From: Acidimicrobiaceae bacterium
GTDB lineage: Bacteria; Actinomycetota; Acidimicrobiia; Acidimicrobiales; Bog-793
NCBI GenBank assembly: GCA_025463965.1
Contig: JAODBN010000347.1
Span: 1-16,848 of the forward strand
Length of the DNA: 16,848 nt
Reading direction: 5' to 3'
Positions within the stretch are counted from its first letter, which is position 1. The number at the start of each line of letters is the position of its first letter. Position numbers and translations under genes: made by a program. Under the pieces are notes generated by a model. The model was not told the DNA's origin, searched no databases, and saw nothing but the letters and a program-made list of their open reading frames with translations. Positions 1 to 6,014 of the stretch are shown one piece after another.

Positions 1-306
1 GAACCTGCAGAAAGCGAGGTCGACCGCCTCCGGGAGCAGGAGGTCCTCGCCTGCTTGGGTGATGGCGACTACTTGTGCGCTTCCCGCCGCCGCGGCGGCC
101 GCCGCGACGGCGTCGCGGGCCCGGGGATCGCTGTCCACGGCGTAGATGCGACCGTCGGGTCCCACAAGCTCCGCGAGAGCGACTGACACGTCCCCGGCGC
201 CGGCGCCCACGTCGACACAACGCCAGCCCGAGCCGACACCGAGCCGCATGAGCGCAGTCGCGAGGGGGCGACGATAGACGTCGTTGCGCAGCCCCAGCTC
301 GCTCAT
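1..306 (-). CDS. SAM-dependent class I methyltransferase, 5' part only
   Basis: This is the N-terminal 102 residues of a minus-strand gene that runs off the left edge. It starts at the ATG whose complement is 304-306. The translation carries a class I methyltransferase nucleotide-binding fold: motif I VDVGAGAGDVS at residues 31-41, then an acidic motif II segment IYAVDSDP at residues 54-61. It continues to an acidic post-II strand, VDLAFCRF, near residue 102, typical of UbiE/Methyltransf_11-25 type enzymes. SAM is the expected methyl donor. The substrate cannot be told because the substrate-specific C-terminal half is missing. No Shine-Dalgarno sequence is visible. A TACGCT hexamer on the minus strand ends 8 nt before the ATG, so a leaderless or very short leader mRNA is possible. 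It is divergent from the DUF6941-like gene across a 54-bp gap. The fold is secure; the function is unknown. Confidence 0.8.
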   Translation of the reverse strand, partial: MSELGLRNDVYRRPLATALMRLGVGSGWRCVDVGAGAGDVSVALAELVGPDGRIYAVDSDPRARDAVAAAAAAAGSAQVVAITQAGEDLLLPEAVDLAFCRF

Positions 307-360
307 GGGCCACGAGCGTAACTGGGTGCCGGGAGCGGCGCGACCAGCTACCTTGTTCGG

Positions 361-789
361 GTGCGCCTCACGATGATGCTCTGCGACGCGGCCCAGGTGG
401 CCGACGGCAAGCTGTACGTCCTCGGCGGAGGGTGGAGCCTCATCGGCCCCGATCCGATGCCGTCCGCTATTGCGATGAAGATCGACGTCGACTGGACCGA
501 GGTCGACCGAGCGCATCACTGGGAGCTCTTCCTGACCGACGAGGACGGCCAACCGGTCATCGCCGAGACCCCGGACGGTCCGCAGGCAATAGAGGTCCGT
601 GGGGACTTCGAGGTGACTCGGCCTGTGGCCGTGCCGGCAGGGAGCCCTGTCGACGTGGCGTTGGCGCTGAACTTCGGCCCGTTGCCGCTGTCCCCGGAGT
701 CCCGCTACAACTGGCGGCTCTCGATCGACGGGGAGTCCCAGGACGACTGGGTGCTCGCCTTCTCGACTCGACCAGCCCGCTCGGAGTGA
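361..789 (+). CDS. DUF6941-like conserved hypothetical protein
   Basis: A 142-residue acidic protein beginning with GTG. The N-terminus (MRLTMMLCDAAQVADGKLYV, then LGGGWS) resembles a conserved actinobacterial family of unknown function that I know as DUF6941. Members open with a 'LCD-A-VADGKLY-LGGGW' strand-turn-strand and look like an all-beta sandwich. The rest has alternating hydrophobic strands, including W45, W54 and a C-terminal FSTRP. There is no signal peptide, membrane segment or catalytic motif, so it is probably cytosolic. No function can be assigned. There is no Shine-Dalgarno before the GTG, but a TACCTT hexamer (349-354) lies 6 nt upstream, which fits a leaderless transcript. 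The mutY reading frame begins about 28 nt after its stop, so the two may be co-transcribed. The family assignment is from memory. Confidence 0.75.
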   Translation: MRLTMMLCDAAQVADGKLYVLGGGWSLIGPDPMPSAIAMKIDVDWTEVDRAHHWELFLTDEDGQPVIAETPDGPQAIEVRGDFEVTRPVAVPAGSPVDVALALNFGPLPLSPESRYNWRLSIDGESQDDWVLAFSTRPARSE

Positions 790-817
790 GCCGCTCGCCA
801 AGAGCGAGCATCGTGTC

Positions 818-1723
818 CTGAGCGAGACCAGCCCGGAGGACACGCCCGCGTTCGTCACGGCGATCCTCGAATGGTGGCAGGGCGCCCGGGTCGAGCGAGA
901 CCGGCTCCCCTGGCGTTCGACGCGCGACCCCTGGGCGGTGCTCGTCGCGGAGACGATGCTCGCCCAGACCCAGGTAGCCCGAGCCGCCCCCCGCTTCTCG
1001 GAGCTCCTCGACCGCTTCCCCACGCCCCGCGCGTGCGCCGAGGCGCCCGTCGGGGACGTCATACGGCTGTGGACGGGGCTCGGATACAACCGCCGCGCGG
1101 TCTCGCTTCACCGCGCCGCCCGCATCATCGTCGAGCGTCACGCGGGCGAGGTGCCCTCCTCGCTCGCGGATCTTCTCGCCCTGCCGGGTGTCGGTCCCTA
1201 TACGGCTCGCGCCGTGCTCGCGACCGCCTTCGAGCACCGGGCGGCGGTCGTAGACACCAACGTCGGGCGAGTGCTCGCGAGGGCGGTGTCGGCAAAGCCG
1301 CTCGGGTCGGGCGAGGCCCAGCGCCTCGCCGATTCGCTCGTGCCGATAGGCGCGAGCCGTGACTGGAACCTGGCGCTCATGGACTTCGGCAGCCTCGTCT
1401 GCTGCTCGCGCCAGCCGCACTGTGGCCTCTGCCCGGTGGCGGAACGCGGCGCCTGCGCTTGGCGGCGAAGCGGGGCGGACGAGGCCACGGACCCGGCGGC
1501 TGGAAGCGCGGGCGTCACGGGCCGCCAGAGCCGCTTCGCCGGCTCGGACCGTGAGGGACGCGGGAAGCTCGTGCGGGCGGCGTGTGCCGGACCGGTGCCG
1601 GTCGAGGAGCTCGCCGCGATCGCTGGATGGCCTGAGGACGGCGAGCGGGCCAGTCGAGTCGCCGGCTCGCTCGTCGCGGAGGGCATCCTGGTCGAGGTCG
1701 ACGGTGAGCTCCGCCTGCCGTGA
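818..1723 (+). CDS. mutY: A/G-specific adenine glycosylase MutY (short actinobacterial form, probable CTG start)
   Basis: A base-excision repair glycosylase that removes adenine mispaired with 8-oxoguanine. Numbered from the CTG at 818, the family landmarks are: LPWR at 30-33; the catalytic Glu45 in AETMLAQTQV; LWTGLGYNRRA; the helix-hairpin-helix LPGVGPYTA; and the catalytic Asp146 in VVDTNVGRVLAR. The [4Fe-4S] cysteines are C195, C202, C205 and C213 (CX6CX2CX7C). The C-terminus is a short winged-helix-like tail (GRQSRFAGSDREGRG onward, ending LVEVDGELRLP) instead of the NUDIX-like 8-oxoG recognition domain of E. coli MutY, as is usual in actinobacteria. The first standard start is GTG 938, but it would delete LPWR and the first helix. 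The frame is open upstream to a stop at 668 and contains no ATG, GTG or TTG, so I chose CTG 818. A 1-nt indel near GTG 813 is the alternative. The product is certain; the start is not. Confidence 0.9.
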   Translation: MSETSPEDTPAFVTAILEWWQGARVERDRLPWRSTRDPWAVLVAETMLAQTQVARAAPRFSELLDRFPTPRACAEAPVGDVIRLWTGLGYNRRAVSLHRAARIIVERHAGEVPSSLADLLALPGVGPYTARAVLATAFEHRAAVVDTNVGRVLARAVSAKPLGSGEAQRLADSLVPIGASRDWNLALMDFGSLVCCSRQPHCGLCPVAERGACAWRRSGADEATDPAAGSAGVTGRQSRFAGSDREGRGKLVRAACAGPVPVEELAAIAGWPEDGERASRVAGSLVAEGILVEVDGELRLP

Positions 1724-1892
1724 CGCAGTCGCCGGCGTGTCTCGCTCGTCGAGGGGCGCGCACCGGGCGGCGGGTGCGCCCTGGGTGGCATGGGGACGGT
1801 GCGGGAGTGCGCGGGACTGTAGGGTCATGGCCGCCGATAGGGCGTCAGGCCGGCCCGGTGCAGACCGCGGCTCACGATCGAGGGGTAGGTCC

Positions 1893-2444
1893 GTGGCGGA
1901 GATCGCGATGTCGGAGCAGATCCGGGACGTCGTTGTCGTTTCGCCGACCTCCCACGGGGACAGTCGTGGTCGCCTCGTCGAGACCTACCGGCGCTCCTGG
2001 TTCCCTCTCGGCCGGGAGATGGTCCAAGGCAACCGCTCCGACAAGGAGCAGGGTGCCATCGTGGGGCTCCACTACCACCTCCACCAGGCGGACTACTGGT
2101 ACGTGACGCGAGGCACGGCGCGCGTCGTGCTGCACGACCTGCGCGCCGGATCGCCCACCGAAGGCGCCACCGAGCACTTCGAGCTCGGCGGCGACGAGGA
2201 GCGGGGCATCTTCGTCCCGCCCGGGGTGGCGCACGGCTTCGCCTCCCTCACCGACCTCACGCTCACCTATCTCGTCGACTCGTACTACAACCCGGCCGAC
2301 GAGCTCGGTGTCGCGTGGGACGATCCGGAGATCGCCGCCGAGTGGGGGATCACCGACCCGATCCTTTCCGCGCGCGACAAGGCCAACCCGGCGCGTGGCG
2401 CGATCGACGACGCGTTGCGCCCGCGCTACGGCTTGAGGACCTGA
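1893..2444 (+). CDS. RmlC-like dTDP-4-dehydrorhamnose 3,5-epimerase family protein (cupin)
   Basis: A 183-residue cupin of the RmlC family. Matching landmarks, numbered from GTG 1893, are the central GLHYH with His60, the turn PPGVAHGF with His114, and the C-terminal block YYNPADELGVAWDDPEIAAEW, which is closely like the RmlC signature 'YY-P--E-G--W-DP-I--EW'. Canonical RmlC has Arg immediately before GLH and a Lys in the following strand. Here these positions read V-GLH and Y-W-Y, so the substrate may not be a dTDP-keto-sugar. No other deoxysugar genes are nearby. GTG 1893 is preferred because GAGGGG (about 1879-1884) sits 8 nt upstream. ATG 1908 is possible and would give 178 residues. An upstream ATG at 1827 directly follows a TAGGGT hexamer that looks more like a -10 box. 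The fold is confident; the reaction is uncertain. Confidence 0.75.
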   Translation: MAEIAMSEQIRDVVVVSPTSHGDSRGRLVETYRRSWFPLGREMVQGNRSDKEQGAIVGLHYHLHQADYWYVTRGTARVVLHDLRAGSPTEGATEHFELGGDEERGIFVPPGVAHGFASLTDLTLTYLVDSYYNPADELGVAWDDPEIAAEWGITDPILSARDKANPARGAIDDALRPRYGLRT

Positions 2445-2549
2445 CGACACGGGCCTTGCGATCGCGTGAAGTCACAGCTCCCGCGCTGTGCGCACGAGCG
2501 TTGTGCGGTTGAATGGTGGCGTGATGGCTGAGGATAGAAGGACTCTGCC

Positions 2550-3971
2550 GTGATTGCTGTAGCAGTTGGTGTCGTTCTGTTCGTCGTCGTCGTAGGCGCC
2601 GCATGGGCTCGCTTCAGCGCATCACGAGCGGAGCGGCGCTCGCTCGACACCTACGAGCGCACTCTCGATCTGCTGGGTGACGTCGCCAAGCGATCGGACG
2701 CGAGCGCCGACGTGCACCCGCCTGCCGCCGCCGACCTGGCCCGCCCCCACGTGCGTCCGGCGCTCGGCCACGCGTTCCCCGGGCCTGCGGCGAGCGCCGT
2801 GCGGATGGTGCCGCCACCTCGCGTGCGACTCGTGCCGCCGGTCCTTCCCGGTCACCCCGCAGCGCCGCTGCCGGTCTTCGGCGACGCCGACCTCGCAGGA
2901 GAGCCCGATCCGACGTTTGTTTCCTTGCCGGACGTCGGGGACCTGGTTGCGCCGGACTTCGCCGTCGCCGACGGTGCGGACCCCAAGGTGGTCGACGACC
3001 CGCTGACCCAGATCATCGAGGTCGTGCGCGCGGACGAGCCCGTGACCGGCGACGTTGTCCCTGCGGGCGACGACACGGTTCCGCTGGGCGACACCGTGGC
3101 CGTGCCCGTAGTAGCGCCGCTCGGCAACCCTGAGCCCGTTGCCGCTCCAGCGCCCTTGGAGCCGGTCGCGGAGTCGGAGCCGGGCGTAGGCGCCGGCGAG
3201 TCCGCCGACGAGGCGCACGAGGACGAGGCCCTGGTCTTCGATTTCGACGACACCACTGAGCGCGAGGACGTGATCGTGCGTCCGGGGCGTATGGCGATGG
3301 CTCGGATCCAGCGAGCCCGTGCCACTCGGGCTGCACGCTCGCGAGAGGCTCGCGTGGCGCGACCAAGTGAGGCTCGCGTCGCGCGACCAAGTGAGGAGCG
3401 CTTCGCGCGACCAAGTGAGGAGCGCGTCGCGCGACCCGGTGACGACCGGACCGTCCGCCGAGCTGCGACGGGCGCTGCCGCGGCCGTCGTCCTCGGGGCG
3501 ATCGTCGTCGGGGGCGTCGAGCTCGCGTCCCACAAGAGCCCGACGCCGGTCGTGCAGTCCTCGGGCCCCTCGACGACGGTCCCGACCTCGGGCAGAGCAC
3601 CTGCTGCCGGTCACCCGAAGGCGAGATCCACGCCCGCAACGACGCCCACCACGTTTCGCCCGACCTCTACGTCGTCGACGCTCGTCACCTATCAGGCTCC
3701 AGCCGGCTCCTACACGGTGTCGTTCACGGCCACGGCGGGAGAGTGCTGGCTCGGTGCCCAGCAGCAGGCCAATAGCAGCGCGTATCTGCAGATGTGGACG
3801 CTGACCCCGGGCCAGACGGCGACCTACAAGGCGTCGGGGCCGCTCGTGGTCAAGATCGGAGCGCCGAAGTACGTGACCATCAAGGTCAACGGGAAACCGG
3901 TCGTACTGCCTCCCGGCAACGTCCAGGCGTACGACATCAGCTTCACGACGGGCGCGGGCACCTCCGTCTAG
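2550..3971 (+). CDS. Membrane protein with RodZ-type C-terminal (DUF4115-like) domain and octapeptide repeats
   Basis: A 473-residue protein starting at GTG 2550, preceded by AAGGA (about 2538-2542) with 7-8 nt spacing. Domains in order: a hydrophobic segment at residues 2-20; a basic stretch (RFSASRAERR); a long Pro/Ala/Val/Asp/Glu-rich low-complexity region to about residue 250; a basic Arg-rich region with four 8-residue repeats (EARVARPS-like, residues 266-297); a second membrane segment around residues 305-324; a Thr/Ser/Pro linker; and a beta-rich C-terminal domain from about residue 388 (YTVSFTATAGECWLG to VTIKVNGKPVVLPPG). That domain resembles the DUF4115 region found at the C-terminus of RodZ cytoskeletal proteins. 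The cytoplasmic helix-turn-helix expected of RodZ is absent. A role in envelope or cell-shape organisation is only an analogy. It is a single gene, upstream of and apart from the suf promoter. Confidence 0.7.
   Translation: MIAVAVGVVLFVVVVGAAWARFSASRAERRSLDTYERTLDLLGDVAKRSDASADVHPPAAADLARPHVRPALGHAFPGPAASAVRMVPPPRVRLVPPVLPGHPAAPLPVFGDADLAGEPDPTFVSLPDVGDLVAPDFAVADGADPKVVDDPLTQIIEVVRADEPVTGDVVPAGDDTVPLGDTVAVPVVAPLGNPEPVAAPAPLEPVAESEPGVGAGESADEAHEDEALVFDFDDTTEREDVIVRPGRMAMARIQRARATRAARSREARVARPSEARVARPSEERFARPSEERVARPGDDRTVRRAATGAAAAVVLGAIVVGGVELASHKSPTPVVQSSGPSTTVPTSGRAPAAGHPKARSTPATTPTTFRPTSTSSTLVTYQAPAGSYTVSFTATAGECWLGAQQQANSSAYLQMWTLTPGQTATYKASGPLVVKIGAPKYVTIKVNGKPVVLPPGNVQAYDISFTTGAGTSV
3345..3440 (+). 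repeat. Four tandem 24-bp in-frame repeats
   Basis: Four consecutive 24-bp units (3345-3368, 3369-3392, 3393-3416, 3417-3440) encode E-[AE]-R-[VF]-A-R-P-[SG]. Units 1 and 2 differ by one base, and later units diverge further. The unit is a multiple of three, so copy-number change keeps the reading frame. It forms a strongly basic segment just before the second membrane helix of the RodZ-C-domain protein. Confidence 0.9.
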
Positions 3972-4087
3972 GGCGCGCCGGTCGTCGCGGGCGGCGTCAA
4001 CCGGGCATCGTGAGGTCCGGGAGTGCGGCGCGGGGCTCCGAGCCCAGGTCCGCCGCAGCTCAAGGCTTTGGACGGACCGCTCCTGCG
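3972..4087. other. Intergenic region between the RodZ-C protein and the suf promoter
   Basis: No gene is supported here. It holds a GGCGCGCC palindrome right after the upstream stop (3972-3979) and a small GGGCT-CCG-AGCCC hairpin at 4033-4045. Neither is followed by a T tract, so I do not call a terminator with confidence. Confidence 0.4.
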
Positions 4088-4116
4088 TTGGGCCAGCGTT
4101 CCCGAGTTGTTACTAT
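4088..4116 (+). promoter_or_regulatory. Probable suf operon promoter
   Basis: TTGGGC (4088-4093) and TACTAT (4111-4116) are separated by exactly 17 bp, a good housekeeping-sigma-type promoter. Transcription would start near 4123 and leave a leader of about 47 nt before the sufB ATG. The leader can form a CCCCG/CGGGG hairpin (4132-4136 with 4145-4149), and it contains an out-of-frame ATG at 4162 that opens an 8-codon ORF overlapping the sufB start. No SufR/IscR-type operator could be recognised by eye. Confidence 0.55.
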
Positions 4117-4169
4117 GCAGATAGGAGAAATCCCCGGCGCTGGTCGGGGGGAACGGAGCCCATGGCGAG

Positions 4170-5570
4170 ATGGCCACGACGCAGCTAGATCTCGGCAAGT
4201 ACCAGCTCGGCTGGAGTGACGTCGAGGACTACGTCTTCAAGCCGCGCAAGGGCCTCTCGGAGGAGATCATCCGGGAGATGTCGGCGATCAAGTCGGAGCC
4301 GGCCTGGATGCTCGAGTTCCGACTCCGCGCGTACAAGCGCTTCCTCGCCAAGCCGATGGTGCCGTGGTTCGCGGAGAAGATGCCCGGCCTCGACTTCCAG
4401 GACATCTACTACTACATCAAGCCCGTCGACAAGCAGGTCGACGCGTGGGAGCAGCTCCCGGACTCGGTGAAGCAGACGTACGAGAAGCTCGGTATCCCCC
4501 AGGCAGAGCGTAAGTACCTCGCCGGAGTGACCGCGCAATATGAATCGGAGGTCGTCTACCACCGCAACCGCGAGGACCTCGAGCAGATGGGCGTGCTCTT
4601 CACCGACATGGACACCGCCGTGCGCGAGCACCCGGAGATCGTGCGGCGCTGGTTCGGCAAGATCATCCCGCCGAACGACAACAAGTTCGCAGCGTTGAAC
4701 TCCGCGGTCTGGTCCGGTGGCTCGTTCATCTACGTGCCGCCCGGCGTCAAGGTCGACATGCCCCTCCAGGCGTACTTCCGGATCAACGCGGAGAACATGG
4801 GCCAGTTCGAGAGGACGCTCATCATCGCCGACGAGGGTGCCCAGGTGCACTACGTCGAGGGCTGCTCGGCGCCCGTCTACTCGACGGACTCGCTCCACTC
4901 GGCAGTCGTCGAGCTCGTCGCCCTCGAGGGCAGCCGGATCACGTACACGACCATCCAAAACTGGTCGTCCAACGTCTACAACCTCGTGACCAAGCGGGCC
5001 CGCGCCGAGGCCGAGGCACACGTCGAGTGGATCGACGGCAACATCGGCTCCCGCCTGACGATGAAGTACCCGTCGGTGTACCTCATGGGGCCGAAGGCCT
5101 CCGGCGAGGTCCTCTCGGTCGCCTACGCCGGCGCCGGACAGATGCAGGACACGGGCGCCAAGATGTTCCACTGTGCACCCGAGACGACGTCCACCATCGT
5201 GTCGAAGTCGATCTCGAAGGACGGCGGCAGGACCACCTACCGGGGCAAGGTCCACGTCGACCCGGGCGCCAAGCACGCGAAGTCCTTCGTACGCTGCGAC
5301 GCGCTCATCCTCGACGAGGAGTCGGTCTCCGAAACGATGCCGTACATGGAGGTGGGGGAGCGCGACGCCTCCATCGGCCACGAGGCGACCGTCTCCAAGG
5401 TCGGCGATGACCAGCTCTTCTACCTGATGAGCCGCGGGCTCACCGAGGCGCAGGCCACCGGCATGATCGTGAACGGCTTCATCGAGCCGATCACGAGGAC
5501 GTTGCCGATGGAGTACGCGGTCGAATGGAGCCGGCTCATCGAGCTGCAGATGGAGGGCTCGGTCGGCTGA
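4170..5570 (+). CDS. sufB: Fe-S cluster assembly scaffold protein SufB
   Basis: A 466-residue SufB, the scaffold subunit that forms the SufBC2D complex in the cytosol and builds nascent Fe-S clusters. It is highly conserved throughout: N-terminal ISxxK-type start (DYVFKPRKGLSEEIIREMS), WSGGSFIYVPPGVKVDMPLQAYFRIN, and the C-terminal SufBD beta-helix core. Cys376 (in FVRCDALI) corresponds to E. coli Cys405, and Glu405 (in GHEATVSK) corresponds to E. coli Glu434. Both are needed for de novo cluster assembly. The end, MEYAVEWSRLIELQMEGSVG, is typical. ATG 4170 is chosen by homology, with GGAACGGAG centred about 15 nt upstream. A nearer ATG at 4162 is out of frame. It is the first gene of the operon, followed by a strong hairpin and the four-cysteine protein. 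There is no intein in this copy. Confidence 0.97.
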   Translation: MATTQLDLGKYQLGWSDVEDYVFKPRKGLSEEIIREMSAIKSEPAWMLEFRLRAYKRFLAKPMVPWFAEKMPGLDFQDIYYYIKPVDKQVDAWEQLPDSVKQTYEKLGIPQAERKYLAGVTAQYESEVVYHRNREDLEQMGVLFTDMDTAVREHPEIVRRWFGKIIPPNDNKFAALNSAVWSGGSFIYVPPGVKVDMPLQAYFRINAENMGQFERTLIIADEGAQVHYVEGCSAPVYSTDSLHSAVVELVALEGSRITYTTIQNWSSNVYNLVTKRARAEAEAHVEWIDGNIGSRLTMKYPSVYLMGPKASGEVLSVAYAGAGQMQDTGAKMFHCAPETTSTIVSKSISKDGGRTTYRGKVHVDPGAKHAKSFVRCDALILDEESVSETMPYMEVGERDASIGHEATVSKVGDDQLFYLMSRGLTEAQATGMIVNGFIEPITRTLPMEYAVEWSRLIELQMEGSVG

Positions 5571-5578
5571 CCGGCCCG

Positions 5579-5600
5579 CCGCTCCGGAGTCCCGGAGCGG
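5579..5600 (+). promoter_or_regulatory. Strong intra-operon hairpin after sufB
   Basis: A perfect 9-bp stem, CCGCTCCGG (5579-5587) and CCGGAGCGG (5592-5600), closes a 4-nt loop. It starts 8 nt after the sufB stop. No T run follows and the operon continues, so it looks more like an mRNA processing or stabilising element, or a partial attenuator, than a full terminator. Confidence 0.6.
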
Positions 5601-5633
5601 TCCGCACGCGAGCTTGGCAGGAGGATCGGCACG

Positions 5634-6014
5634 TTGCCGATGCGCGAGGAGTGCAAGAACTTCCAATCGAGGACCTACAACTCGGGTGAGGTCGCGCGCT
5701 TTTGCGTGCTCGACCTCGCGCCCGAGGCACCATGGCGATGCCCGGCGGACTGCAGCAAGTACGAGCCGCGCATGGCCGACGCCGGCTGGGCCCACGGCAC
5801 GCTGGTCGAGCCGGCCCTCGAGTCCGAGCCCGACGTCCCGGGCGACGACGCAGCGCAGCTGCTCGACGAGGCGGAGGACATTGTCAATGCCGTGGTCCCA
5901 GAGGCACGCGCCGAGGTCGAGCGAAACCAACGCCAGCAGGAGCGCAGCGGTTGGGTGCAGCGTTTGCGTCGCCGCCGCGGCGGTCCGCCGGGCACCGGCG
6001 ACTCCAAGCGATGA
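5634..6014 (+). CDS. Uncharacterised small four-cysteine protein in the SUF operon
   Basis: A 126-residue protein between sufB and sufD that I do not recognise as a named family. All four cysteines lie in the first 40 residues (C7, C24, C36, C40; CX16CX11CX3C), in a context that looks like a compact metal- or cluster-binding fold: MREECKNFQSRTY, then FCVLDLAPEAPWRCPADCSKYE. Residues 60-95 are acidic and predicted helical. The tail is strongly basic (RLRRRR, residues 111-116). There is no signal peptide or membrane segment. TTG 5634 is preferred because CAGGAGGA (5618-5625) sits 8 nt upstream. ATG 5640 (14-nt spacing) would shorten it by two residues. Its TGA overlaps the sufD ATG (ATGA), implying translational coupling and a job linked to SUF assembly. 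Binding of zinc or an Fe-S cluster is inference. Confidence 0.85.
   Translation: MPMREECKNFQSRTYNSGEVARFCVLDLAPEAPWRCPADCSKYEPRMADAGWAHGTLVEPALESEPDVPGDDAAQLLDEAEDIVNAVVPEARAEVERNQRQQERSGWVQRLRRRRGGPPGTGDSKR

Noticed and set aside
557..1828. A 423-codon minus-strand open frame over the DUF6941-like gene and mutY
   Set aside because: Its composition is Arg/Ala/Pro-rich low-complexity typical of antisense frames, and MutY motifs on the plus strand are decisive.
1827..1892. ATG 1827 as the start of the RmlC-like gene
   Set aside because: It directly follows a TAGGGT -10-like hexamer, the 22 added residues are Arg/Gly/Ser-rich and unlike the family, and GTG 1893 has a better-placed Shine-Dalgarno.
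3345..3440. Possible CRISPR array
   Set aside because: The repeats are directly contiguous with no spacers and lie in frame within a coding region.
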